Positions 34,335 to 42,763 of a stretch of DNA of 64,000 nt are shown piece by piece. Each line of letters opens with the position of its first letter. Within the stretch, counting starts at the first letter, position 1. Position numbers and translations under genes: made by a program. The notes below the pieces were generated by a model that saw only the letters and a list, made by a program, of their open reading frames with translations, did no database searches and was not told the origin of the DNA. Origin of the DNA: JAGIBJ01 sp032119595. Lineage in GTDB: Bacteria; Actinomycetota; Thermoleophilia; Solirubrobacterales; Solirubrobacteraceae. The stretch is taken from contig JAUMBQ010000001.1 in NCBI GenBank assembly GCA_032119595.1, positions 551,696 through 615,695 on the forward strand, in the 5' to 3' direction.

Positions 34335-34831
34335 AGGCGATCGAAGGCGACATCCGCCGCTACGCGTGGACCCACGGCCAGGCCTTCTGGCGGATGGTCA
34401 TGCCGGTCCCAGCCCTCTTGGAGGATGCGCGCGGCGCCGCCGCCGACGGCCAGCTCGGCCTGCTCCGCCACTCCGCCCGCAACCTCGGCACGGCGTGCGC
34501 GGTCACGCTCGCGTTCGTCGAGCGCGACGCTCGCCCCGCACCCTCGCCGCGCGCGCAGGCCGCCTGGGCGCTCGCCCAGATCGAAGGCCATGAGCTCGCC
34601 GCCGACTGCGAGTCGCTGATCCGCGGCGACGCGTCGATGGGCGCGGGCGAACTGCTCGCGGCATGCGTCGCCCTGAGTGAACGCATCGACCTCGTGGTCG
34701 GCCGCACCCCGCATCCGATGTCGCCCGAGGGCTACTTCCCGTCACTCGGACTCCTGCGCGAATGGCTCAAATTGGCGGAGGCCGTCGGCGAAACCGGCTT
34801 CCTCCCCAAGGAATGGACCGGTGCTCTCTAA
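34331..34831 (+). CDS. Helical protein, function unknown
   Basis: 166 residues, nearly all alpha-helical with Trp-rich first helix (RYAWTHGQAFWRM). It overlaps the nucleotidyltransferase stop by 4 nt and the next start by 1 nt (TAATG). Small helical proteins next to nucleotidyltransferases often supply a substrate-binding or HEPN-like half, but the HEPN RxxxxH motif is not seen. No family recognised. Confidence 0.55.
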   Translation: MKAIEGDIRRYAWTHGQAFWRMVMPVPALLEDARGAAADGQLGLLRHSARNLGTACAVTLAFVERDARPAPSPRAQAAWALAQIEGHELAADCESLIRGDASMGAGELLAACVALSERIDLVVGRTPHPMSPEGYFPSLGLLREWLKLAEAVGETGFLPKEWTGAL

Positions 34832-35298
34832 TGCCCACCGTCACCCTTGACGTTGAGATTCAGGCCACCGCCGACCAGGTCTGGGCTGCGGTCGTCGACA
34901 TCGAGCGCTACCCCGAAGTGATGTCGTGCGTGCGCTGGATCAAGGTGCTCGCGTTCGACGAGCCGACCTCCCGGCATTCGGCATGGTCGATCGTGCTCAA
35001 GGGCTCGATCCTGCAGTGGGAGGAGACCGAGCACATCGACCACGATCGACGCGTGATGAGCTTCGACCAGGTGGCCGGCGACATGGAGGTGTTCACCGGC
35101 TCGTGGACCGTGACCGAGGTCAGCGCCGAGCGCACGAACGTGACGCTCGTGATCGACTTTGAGATCGGCATCCCGCTCCTGGCCGACATGCTCAACCCGG
35201 TGGCGGTACGCGCCCTGCGCGGCAACTGCCAGGACATGCTCATGGGCGTCGAGCGCGAAGCGATGGCGGCCGCCGCAGGAGTGGCGTCCGGCGAATGA
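34831..35298 (+). CDS. SRPBCC (polyketide-cyclase-like) protein
   Basis: 155 residues of the START/Bet v1-like fold: TVTLDVEIQATADQVWAAV, IERYPEVMSCV, then a beta meander and a long C-terminal helix with LRGNCQDMLMG. Members bind hydrophobic ligands in a deep pocket; some are aromatase/cyclases of polyketide pathways. Here it probably binds or cyclises the lipidic or acyl product of the unit. ATG 34831 is set by the TAATG overlap. Confidence 0.7.
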   Translation: MPTVTLDVEIQATADQVWAAVVDIERYPEVMSCVRWIKVLAFDEPTSRHSAWSIVLKGSILQWEETEHIDHDRRVMSFDQVAGDMEVFTGSWTVTEVSAERTNVTLVIDFEIGIPLLADMLNPVAVRALRGNCQDMLMGVEREAMAAAAGVASGE

Positions 35299-36587
35299 CC
35301 AGCCCGGCCGAACCCGTTCCCGGCACCGCGTCTCCAGACGAGGTGTTCGGCGCGCTGCGCGACCACGTGTCGCCCGGCCTCGCGCTCGCGGCGCGCTTCC
35401 TGGGGCGCAGCGCGTTCGAGGTGAGCGCCGAGGGCGCGGTCGTGACGCTGTCGGACGGCCGGGAACTGATCGACCTGGGCTCGTACGCCGTGAATCTGCT
35501 CGGGCATCGGCATCCGGGCGTCGTGGCGGCGGTGACGAGCCAGCTCGGGCGGATGCCGACCTCCACGCGCATGCTCGGCAACGAGCAGACCGCCGGCTTC
35601 GTGCGCGAACTCGCCGAGCGCGTCGGCGGCGTGCACGACCGCGTCTGGGTCGGGACCAACGGCGCCGACGCCGTCGAGGCCGCGCTCAAGCTAGCTCGCC
35701 GCAGCACGGGGCGCACGCATGTCCTCGCAGTGCAGGGCGGGTTCCATGGCAAGTCGCTCGGCGCGGTCGCGGCCACGTTCAACCCAATCTTCCACGAGGG
35801 ACTCGACGCCTCACTCGCGCCGGTCACCCACTTGGATCCGACCGACCCCCGCGCCGTGGCCCGCGAGGTCGCCGCGAGCGACATCGCCGCCTTGATCTTT
35901 GAGCCGATCCAGGGTGAGGGCGGCGTGCGGCCGCTGAATCCCGAAGTGCTGCGCCAGTGGTCGTCCGATGCGCGCGCGGCCGGTGCCGCCGTGATCAGCG
36001 ACGAGATCCAATGCGGCCTCGGTCGCTGCGGCCCGTTCTCGCTTGCCCTCGACGGGGGCCTGGAGCCCGACGCGATCCTGTTCGGCAAGCCGCTCGGCGG
36101 CGGCGTGATGCCGCTCTCGGCGATGGTCTCCACGACGGCATTTTTCGCGCCGCTCATGGCCGACCCCACCTACCATTCCCTCACGTTCGCCGGCCATCCG
36201 CTGGCCTGCGCGGCCGGGCGGGCCGCGCTCGTGGCGCTCGAAGACCTCGCCCCGCGCGGACCCGTCATCGCGGCGGCATTCGAGGAGCAGCTCGCCGCAT
36301 TGGCGAGCGCCTACCCCAAGGTTGTCGCCTCGGTCCGCGGCCGCGGCCTGCTCTGGGGCCTGGAGATGCAGAGCGCCGGCCTCGCTGGCGAAGCCTTGCT
36401 CTTCCTTGCCGAGCACGGCATCGTCGCCTCGCCCTGCCTGAGCGCGCCCTCGGTCCTGCGCCTCTGCCCCTCATTCGTCCTCACCGACGACCAGATCCAG
36501 CTCGCCTTCGCCGCCATCGGCCGCGCGATCGCCGACTGCCAGGAGCAGGTCATCGACGCGGATGTGGAGGAGACGTCATGGCGGTAG
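35295..36587 (+). CDS. Class III (omega) PLP aminotransferase
   Basis: 430 residues. LIDLGSYAVNLLGHRHP opens the class III fold; GTNGADAVEAALKLAR and GGFHGKSLG follow; the PLP aspartate is in SDEIQCGLGR, and the Schiff-base lysine is in FGKPLGGGVMPLSAM. These enzymes move an amino group to a ketone or aldehyde. Next to an acyl-reductase-like SDR it could aminate an aldehyde released from the carrier protein, or act on a diamine or keto acid. It overlaps the upstream stop by 4 nt and the downstream gene by 10 nt. Confidence 0.85.
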   Translation: MTSPAEPVPGTASPDEVFGALRDHVSPGLALAARFLGRSAFEVSAEGAVVTLSDGRELIDLGSYAVNLLGHRHPGVVAAVTSQLGRMPTSTRMLGNEQTAGFVRELAERVGGVHDRVWVGTNGADAVEAALKLARRSTGRTHVLAVQGGFHGKSLGAVAATFNPIFHEGLDASLAPVTHLDPTDPRAVAREVAASDIAALIFEPIQGEGGVRPLNPEVLRQWSSDARAAGAAVISDEIQCGLGRCGPFSLALDGGLEPDAILFGKPLGGGVMPLSAMVSTTAFFAPLMADPTYHSLTFAGHPLACAAGRAALVALEDLAPRGPVIAAAFEEQLAALASAYPKVVASVRGRGLLWGLEMQSAGLAGEALLFLAEHGIVASPCLSAPSVLRLCPSFVLTDDQIQLAFAAIGRAIADCQEQVIDADVEETSWR

Positions 36588-37534
36588 GCGGCGCCACAGG
36601 CCACACCGCGCAGACTGCTACCGCGCGCCGCCGGCGGGTGCCACGGACCACGGCCTGGATCGCCGAGCGCCACGGAACCGACGTCCTCGCGCCGTTGGTC
36701 GCGCTGTACCTGCTCGCCTGGTTCGCGGGTGCTGCCGAGATGACCGCCGTGAGCGGGGCACCGGCGGGCGACTTCAGGATGATCGTCCTTGGCGCCATGG
36801 CGTTCTGGTCGTGGTACCTGATGCTTCGCGCCTTGGATGACCTCGAAGACGACCCGGAGGATGCCGTGCTTTATCCGGACCGTCTCCTGCAGCGCCGCGT
36901 GGTGTCTCGGGAGGACCTGTGGCTCCTCGTCGGCCTCGCCGCGGCGTTCCAAGGCATCTCGTCGCTGGCCATCGATGGTGGTCTCGGTGCCGTGACGCTC
37001 ACGTGGCTCGCAATGCTGCTGTTCCTCGCCGCGGTGTCGGTGGACTTCGGGGCACCGCGGGCCCTCGCGGCTCGCCCATTGCTGCGCCGGAGCCTGCGCA
37101 TTCCGGCGTCGGCACTTCCGGTGATCTGGGCCTACGCGATCGGCAGCGGCGCACTCGGGGCCGACCGTCTCCCGCTCACGCAGACCTCCGCAGCGCTGAT
37201 TGCGGTCACCTTGGTCACCGTCGCCATCTTCGACATCTCGCGGAAGTCGACGTCGAACGCCTCGAACGAACGCTCGTGGGGTTCCCTCGGGGAGGCCGCC
37301 GTCGGTCGCCTGTTGGCGGGTCTGTTCGCGTTGTTCGGCGCGAGCTGCGCAGCACTCATCGTCGCGGCCGATGGCGCCCACTCCCAGTTCGCGATCCCGA
37401 TTCTGGGTGGCTTGACGCTCCTCGCCGTCGCGACGGCGCTCACGTCCCGCGCCGGCTCCGTCGCACCACTCCTCATCGTGCCGATCTTCTTCACGCTCCT
37501 CTCCCTGTCGATTGCTGCGGCGGCGCCGTCATGA
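36578..37534 (+). CDS. UbiA-like membrane prenyltransferase
   Basis: 318 residues with about eight membrane helices. The loop after the second helix carries RALDDLEDDPED, in the place of the NDxxDxxxD metal motif of UbiA enzymes, followed by DRLLQRRVVS, like the family RPxxxGxxS. A second acidic motif is less obvious (FDISRKSTSN). UbiA enzymes transfer isoprenyl chains to aromatic or polar acceptors within the membrane. Both motifs deviate, so a divergent or non-prenyl role is possible. ATG 36578 gives a 10-nt overlap with the aminotransferase. Confidence 0.5.
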   Translation: MAVGGATGHTAQTATARRRRVPRTTAWIAERHGTDVLAPLVALYLLAWFAGAAEMTAVSGAPAGDFRMIVLGAMAFWSWYLMLRALDDLEDDPEDAVLYPDRLLQRRVVSREDLWLLVGLAAAFQGISSLAIDGGLGAVTLTWLAMLLFLAAVSVDFGAPRALAARPLLRRSLRIPASALPVIWAYAIGSGALGADRLPLTQTSAALIAVTLVTVAIFDISRKSTSNASNERSWGSLGEAAVGRLLAGLFALFGASCAALIVAADGAHSQFAIPILGGLTLLAVATALTSRAGSVAPLLIVPIFFTLLSLSIAAAAPS

Positions 37535-38622
37535 CCTTCGCTGCGCCACAAAGAGCGGGCCGCCGCCGCATCCTCGTCACCGGCGCAACCGGTCTCGTGG
37601 GCGCGCAGCTGCTGCTCGACCTCGCCGTTCAGGCCAGCGCCACCGGCATCGCCGTCGACGTGGTCGGCACCAGCCGATCGGGCTCCAAGGACGGCTCGGT
37701 GATCCCGTGGGACATGGCTGGCGGCCCGCCGCCTGTCGAGCTCGCGGGGCCGTGGGATGTCGTGGTCAACAACGCCGCGGATGTCCGGTGGACGATGGAG
37801 CCGGAGGAGGCGACGCGCGCGAACGTGCGCACGATCGACGGCCTCGCTGCCGTCGCGACGCCCGAAACGCACGTGATCCAGGTCTCCACGGCGTACGCCA
37901 CGGGCCACGCTGCGGCAATCGCGTCGGCCGATCGGCTCGATTACCGCAACACGTATGAATGGTCGAAGGCGGCCGCCGAGCGGCTCGCGACCGAGCGCTT
38001 CCCGCACCTCACCGTCGTGCGGCCGTCGCTGATCATGGGGCGCCGCGCCGACGGCCAAGCGGCGCGGTTCGCCGGCCTCTACGTGCTGCTGCGCGGCATC
38101 GCGTCGAGCACGATCCCGGCCGTCCCCGCGGCGCGCGGCGCGTACTGCGACGTCATCCCCGTCGACGACCTCACCCACGTGCTCGCCGACCTCGCGCTGT
38201 CGGAGCACCAGCCGCCGGCCGGCCGACCGGACGTCTTCACCGTCGCCTGCGGCGCCTCCGCGCCGCGCGTCGAACAGGTCGTGCCGCTGATGGTCGACAC
38301 GCTCAACGCGTGGCGGACCGAGCGCGGCCTCGTGCCGTTCGGCCAGCCCAAGCTGATCGAACCCGAGGCCTGGGACCGGTTCTTCCTCGCGTTCGCCCGC
38401 GAGCATCTCTCCCCACGCCAGCAGCGCGCCCTCGACCTGCTGCGCGCCTACGAGCCGTACCTCCAGATCACCGAGCCGCGCCCTGCCACGCACGTCGTGC
38501 CCGACATCTTGCCGGCCGTCGAGATCTCTGCCCGCCACTGGGCCGACACGTTCCCGCGCCTGGCATCGATGCCGCTGCGCCCGTGGAAAGCCCGCGCCGA
38601 GCCACAGGAGACCATCGCATGA
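37531..38622 (+). CDS. Extended SDR, thioester/fatty-acyl reductase-like
   Basis: 363 residues. Rossmann motif TGATGLVGAQ (18-26), a QVSTAY strand with the catalytic serine/threonine, and Y142xxxK146 in NTYEWSKAAAERL, then VVRPSLIMG. The NxYxxSKxxAE context is typical of fatty-acyl-CoA reductases and carrier-protein thioester reductases. NAD(P)H-dependent release of an acyl-ACP as aldehyde or alcohol fits the next gene, an acyl carrier protein, which it overlaps by 4 nt. A plain epimerase role cannot be excluded. Confidence 0.65.
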   Translation: MTFAAPQRAGRRRILVTGATGLVGAQLLLDLAVQASATGIAVDVVGTSRSGSKDGSVIPWDMAGGPPPVELAGPWDVVVNNAADVRWTMEPEEATRANVRTIDGLAAVATPETHVIQVSTAYATGHAAAIASADRLDYRNTYEWSKAAAERLATERFPHLTVVRPSLIMGRRADGQAARFAGLYVLLRGIASSTIPAVPAARGAYCDVIPVDDLTHVLADLALSEHQPPAGRPDVFTVACGASAPRVEQVVPLMVDTLNAWRTERGLVPFGQPKLIEPEAWDRFFLAFAREHLSPRQQRALDLLRAYEPYLQITEPRPATHVVPDILPAVEISARHWADTFPRLASMPLRPWKARAEPQETIA

Positions 38623-38897
38623 GCTTCGAAGGCACCAAACCCCCCGCCACCGCCGAGTCGACCGACCACACCCGCCTTACCGACCTCCTCCTCGAGCTCT
38701 GCCCGATCGACCCACCGCCGATCGACGACGACCTGCTGCTCATCGCTGACCTTGGCTTCGACTCGCTCGGGCTGCTGGAGCTCGTCACCGCCATGGAGGT
38801 CGAGTTCGACCTCACCGAAGTGCCCGAGGAAGAGGCGCTGGAGATCGAGACCGTCGGCGACCTGCGCCGCCTGCTGGATGGGAGCACCACCGCATGA
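38619..38897 (+). CDS. Acyl carrier protein
   Basis: 92 residues. DLGFDSLGLLEL holds the phosphopantetheine serine (Ser49) in the DSL motif, followed by the acidic helix II and VPEEEALEIETVGDL. Length and acidity suit a discrete ACP. It lies between a reductase-like SDR and a fatty-acyl-AMP ligase and overlaps both by 4 nt, so it is the likely covalent carrier of this pathway. No phosphopantetheinyl transferase is nearby. Confidence 0.9.
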   Translation: MSFEGTKPPATAESTDHTRLTDLLLELCPIDPPPIDDDLLLIADLGFDSLGLLELVTAMEVEFDLTEVPEEEALEIETVGDLRRLLDGSTTA

Positions 38898-40696
38898 CCA
38901 TGCCCATCGACCGGACCCGGGCGCCGCGTCCAAGCGACCTCCCCGCAGCCATTTCCTCGCGCGCGACGCTGACCACGATCCTCGCCGACCGCGCGAACAC
39001 GATGCCGGACGCGCTCAGCTACGCGTTCCGGCCGGACGGCCTGAACGAGACCGCCCGGCTGACCTGGGCGCAGCTCCACGAGCGCACCCTGGCCCTGGCC
39101 GCGATCCTCGCCGCCCGGGTCCCGACGGGCTCGCGCGTGATGCTGCTCGTGGCCCCCGGGCTCGAGAACGTGATCGCCACCCAGGCGTGCTTTGCCGCGC
39201 GGATGGTCGGCGTGCCGGTTGCGCCGCCGAACCCTCGCCGCGCTGCCCTAGGGATGGCCGGACTGCAGCGCGTCGCCGTCGACGCCGGTGTGCGCGCGGT
39301 GCTGACGACTTCCGACCTCGCGGCGACCCTGCGCCCGCAGCTGTCCGCGGCGCCGGCCCTATCGCTGCACCCGTGGATCTTCGTCGACGAAGCTCCGACC
39401 AGCGCCCCGAGCACCACGCTCCCGGCGTCCGAGCCGACCGAACTCGCGTACCTGCAGTACACCTCCGGCTCGACGAGCGACCCGCGCGGCGTGATGCTCA
39501 CCCACGCGCAGTTCATGCACAACCTCGCGATCATGCGCGAGTGCTGGCAGATGCACGCGCGAGACGTGTCCTACACCTGGCTCCCGCCGTGGCACGACAT
39601 GGGCCTCGTCGCCGGCCTGTTCTGCGGCATTTACGAGGGCATCCCGACCCACATCGCCCCGCCAAACGCGATCGCCCGGCGGCCGCATCACTGGCTGCAG
39701 TCGATCTCCGATCTGCGCGTCACCGTGAGCGGCGCGCCCGATTTCATGTATCGGGCCAGCGCCGCGCTGGCGACCCCTGAGTTCCTTGCCGGGCTCGACC
39801 TGTCGGCGTGGCGCCGTGCCTGCTCCGGCTCCGAGCCGGTCCGCGCCTCGACGCTGCGCGCGTTCAGCGAGGCATTCGCCTCCACCGGCTTTGACACCAA
39901 TGCGCTCGCGCCGTCGTACGGGATGGCCGAGTCGACGCTGGCGGTCACGACAAACCCGGCAGGCGACCCACTCCGCCTTGAAACCTTCGACCGGGCCGCG
40001 CTGGCAGCCGGCGAAGCGCAGATCGTCGCAACGGGCGCGCCGGACGGCGTCGAGATGGTCGGCAACGGTCGGGCCGGCACCGGCCAGGAGATCGCCATCG
40101 TCGACCCGGTCACGCATCGCAGGCTCGCCGACGGCCAGGTCGGCGAGGTCTGGACCCGCGGCGCCAGCGTCGGCCTGGGCTATTGGCTGCGCGCCGAGGA
40201 GACCGAGCGCACGTTCGGCGGAGAGATCGACGGCGAGCCCGGCATTCGCTGGCTGCGCTCCGGCGACGTCGCCTTCATCAGCGAGGGCCATCTCTTCATC
40301 GCGGGGCGGATGAAAGACGTGATCATCCTGAACGGCGTCAAACGCCACGCGGTCGACATTGAGCTCGCAGCGCAGGAGAGCCATCCGGCGCTCGCGACGC
40401 GAGCCGCAGCCGTCTTCTCCGTCGACGACGGCACGGCGGAGCGCGTGGTCGTAGTCCTCGAAGCGCCGAAGGACCCGCTTACCGACGAGCAAGCGGGCGC
40501 GCTCTTGGCCGCCGTGCGCCGAGCCGTCGCCACCAACTTCGAGGTGCAGCCGACGCGCGTCGCGCTCGTCAGCACCGGATCGATCCCCAAAACCACAAGC
40601 GGCAAGGTGCAGCGCGGCGCAACCCGCGCTGGCCTGGCCGCCGGCGAGATCCCGATCGCCTGGGAGTGGAACGCCACGAGAGGCAAAGCCGCATGA
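38894..40696 (+). CDS. Fatty-acyl-AMP ligase (FAAL-type)
   Basis: 600 residues of the adenylate-forming superfamily. Core motifs: LQYTSGSTSDPRGVMLTH (P-loop), WLPPWHDMGLV (typical of FAALs), CSGSEPVRASTL, PSYGMAESTLAV, LRSGDVAF and PKTTSGKVQR with the adenylation lysine. FAALs activate a carboxylic acid as acyl-AMP and hand it to an ACP rather than CoA. The preceding gene encodes that ACP. Acid chain length cannot be read. Confidence 0.85.
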   Translation: MTMPIDRTRAPRPSDLPAAISSRATLTTILADRANTMPDALSYAFRPDGLNETARLTWAQLHERTLALAAILAARVPTGSRVMLLVAPGLENVIATQACFAARMVGVPVAPPNPRRAALGMAGLQRVAVDAGVRAVLTTSDLAATLRPQLSAAPALSLHPWIFVDEAPTSAPSTTLPASEPTELAYLQYTSGSTSDPRGVMLTHAQFMHNLAIMRECWQMHARDVSYTWLPPWHDMGLVAGLFCGIYEGIPTHIAPPNAIARRPHHWLQSISDLRVTVSGAPDFMYRASAALATPEFLAGLDLSAWRRACSGSEPVRASTLRAFSEAFASTGFDTNALAPSYGMAESTLAVTTNPAGDPLRLETFDRAALAAGEAQIVATGAPDGVEMVGNGRAGTGQEIAIVDPVTHRRLADGQVGEVWTRGASVGLGYWLRAEETERTFGGEIDGEPGIRWLRSGDVAFISEGHLFIAGRMKDVIILNGVKRHAVDIELAAQESHPALATRAAAVFSVDDGTAERVVVVLEAPKDPLTDEQAGALLAAVRRAVATNFEVQPTRVALVSTGSIPKTTSGKVQRGATRAGLAAGEIPIAWEWNATRGKAA

Positions 40697-41691
40697 CCTC
40701 CACCGACTTCGTCCCCAGCGCCGCCCTCGTGGCGGTCGACACCATCACGACCGACCACGGCCTGCCCGTGCCCGAGTCGCTCAGCCGCGACCCGCGCAAG
40801 CGGATCCTGTTCGGCGCCGACCCGTACTTCCGCCAAGGCTGGGCCGATGCGCAGCGCATTCTCGGCCCCGATGCAGCGTCGATCATCCACAACCTCGGCC
40901 TCGTGCTCCTCAAGCCGGACGCCGTCGCGATCGGCCACCTGGACGCTTCGATCGACTGGTTCGCGACGAAGGGCGGCGAGATCACGCTCGCCCGCCGCGG
41001 CACCCTCAGCTCGCACGCCGTGCGTGCGATGTGGCAGTTCCAGATGAACGCCGCGTCGATCGATCGGCTCGAGCTCACCGACCTTGCCCTGGCCGGCGAG
41101 CCGGGGCTGATCATCATCAGCCGCCTGCAGCACGACCCCGTTCCGGCCAGCGTGCGGTTCAGCGCGTGGAAAGGCCCGGCGGATCCGCGCAAGCGCCAGC
41201 CCGGCGACCTGCGCAGCGCCCTGGGCGGCGGAAACTTCCTGCTGAGCTTTATCCACGCTGCCGACGAGCCCGCCGACTTCGTGCGCGAGCTCGCGATCCT
41301 CTTCACGGCGCAAGAGCGCGACGAGGTGCTCCGGCGCCTGGCAGACCCCACTTTGGCCGACGGCCCGGACGAGGCACGGCGCGTGGCGCGCACCCTCGAA
41401 GCCGATGTCGAAGCCCACGATCTCGACCTGGAGACCGCCTTGGCGGCGCTCCAGGCCGGTACACCGGAGGGCCCGCAGGCACGGGCGTTCCTCGACCTCC
41501 TCGGCGCGGTGCGGCGCGGCGAGTTCACTGATTGGCGTGCGCTCTGGCGGGCTGCCGACGACGCAGGAGTCCCGCCGACGCGGTGGGACCGGGCGGTCGT
41601 CGGGACCTACCTGATGCAGCACACCGAACCCGGCGTTTCCCAGATCTTGGGCAGCGCCGCCCGAACCCTCTGGCAGGAGGATGTCTCATGA
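40693..41691 (+). CDS. NDP-kinase-like domain protein
   Basis: 332 residues. Residues 68-205 follow nucleoside diphosphate kinase: LVLLKPDAV (Lys74), a mid-domain substrate helix region, WKGPADPRKRQPGDLRSAL in place of GxTDPxxAxPGTIRG, and FIHAADEPADFVRELAILF, where His188 matches the phosphorylated histidine of NxIHGSD. The flanking sequences (1-65 and 205-332) are not part of NDPK and are unknown to me. Stand-alone NDPKs are about 140 residues. A phosphohistidine enzyme on a pathway phosphate is likely; it may have lost nucleotide exchange. Confidence 0.6.
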   Translation: MTSTDFVPSAALVAVDTITTDHGLPVPESLSRDPRKRILFGADPYFRQGWADAQRILGPDAASIIHNLGLVLLKPDAVAIGHLDASIDWFATKGGEITLARRGTLSSHAVRAMWQFQMNAASIDRLELTDLALAGEPGLIIISRLQHDPVPASVRFSAWKGPADPRKRQPGDLRSALGGGNFLLSFIHAADEPADFVRELAILFTAQERDEVLRRLADPTLADGPDEARRVARTLEADVEAHDLDLETALAALQAGTPEGPQARAFLDLLGAVRRGEFTDWRALWRAADDAGVPPTRWDRAVVGTYLMQHTEPGVSQILGSAARTLWQEDVS

Positions 41692-42734
41692 GTGCCCCCA
41701 CCGTTCCCGACACCACGTTCGCGAATTTCTCCGTCGACGATCTGAAGTTCGATCAGCCCGTGCCCCGGGCGTTCGTGCACAAGACCGGCCCCGGGGAGGT
41801 GTTCGTGACCGACTACGCGCAGATCGCCCACGACCGCTTCCTGATCGCCGCTGAGCTGCCGCGTTCCCACGCCTTCTACGGCGACACGAGCAGCGCGACG
41901 CCCGGCGTCGATCCGCTGACGCTGCTGGAGATCGGCCGCCAGGGTGGCTACATCGTGCTGCACCAGCACTTCGGGATCCCGCTGGAGAACACGTTCGTGA
42001 TGCGCTCGATGGGCGCCGATCTCGCGCCCGGCGCCGACGCCCTCCAGGTCGACGGTCCGGCGCGCGTCGTGATGAACATGTGGCTGAAGAAGCCGTTCTA
42101 CCGCGACGGCGCCCTCGTCGGCTTCCTCGGCGTCGGCACCGTCACGACCGTCGATGGCGAGGCCGTCGGTGAGGCGATGGCGTCGTTCTCGTGGGTCACC
42201 CACGACCTCTTCAAGGCATTCCGCGCGGGCACCCGCGAGCAGCTCGGTCTCCCCGCTTCACTGCCTGAGCCCGCCTGGACCGGTCAGCCGTCGCCGGCCG
42301 AGTCCTACGGCCGCCACTCCGGGCGCAACGCACTCCTGGCCGAGCCCGCCCACGATGGCGATGTCACCACCGCCTTCCTGCGCCCCGACCTGAACTACGT
42401 CTCCGTGTTCGACCACGCCTACGACCACGTGCCGGGCATGGTGCAAACCGAGGGCAGCAAGCAGCTCGCGATCCTCGGCGCCGCGCATCGCATGGGCTTG
42501 CGCCCCGATCAGGTCGTCCCGTCCAAGCTGCTCGCGCGCTTCCACTCGATTAACGAGATCGACTACGAGACCGTCTGCACCGCCACCTTCAAGCCCGACG
42601 AAGCCACCGGCGGCCTGCACGCCCTCGTCGTCGCCGAACAGAACGGCCGCAGCCTCGGCGAGGTCGAGGTCGTGGTGACCCGCCGCACCGAGGTCGAGCG
42701 CTCGCGCGGCCTCGATAACGCCCAGAGCTTCTAA
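41688..42734 (+). CDS. AfsA-type A-factor biosynthesis protein (double hotdog)
   Basis: 348 residues with two AfsA hotdog repeats. The first has VPRAFVHKTGPGEVFVTDY, LIAAELPRSHAFYGD and DPLTLLEIGRQGGYIVLHQHFGIPL. The second has GRNALLAEP and FDHAYDHVPGMVQTEGSKQLA. Streptomyces AfsA condenses a beta-ketoacyl thioester with dihydroxyacetone phosphate on the way to gamma-butyrolactone signals. Here it is last in an 11-gene unit with its own ACP and FAAL, so it may join an ACP-bound acyl group to a phosphorylated alcohol. No gamma-butyrolactone receptor gene lies in the window. Confidence 0.8.
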   Translation: MSAPTVPDTTFANFSVDDLKFDQPVPRAFVHKTGPGEVFVTDYAQIAHDRFLIAAELPRSHAFYGDTSSATPGVDPLTLLEIGRQGGYIVLHQHFGIPLENTFVMRSMGADLAPGADALQVDGPARVVMNMWLKKPFYRDGALVGFLGVGTVTTVDGEAVGEAMASFSWVTHDLFKAFRAGTREQLGLPASLPEPAWTGQPSPAESYGRHSGRNALLAEPAHDGDVTTAFLRPDLNYVSVFDHAYDHVPGMVQTEGSKQLAILGAAHRMGLRPDQVVPSKLLARFHSINEIDYETVCTATFKPDEATGGLHALVVAEQNGRSLGEVEVVVTRRTEVERSRGLDNAQSF

Positions 42735-42763
42735 GCGAGGCCAGATCTCGCGGTGACTTACCG
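42735..42763. terminator. Weak hairpins at the end of the biosynthetic unit
   Basis: GCGAG (42735-42739) pairs with CTCGC (42747-42751), directly followed by CGGT/ACCG (42751-42763). They lie between the afsA-like stop and the end of the convergent GDPD gene. Short stems; tentative. Confidence 0.3.
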
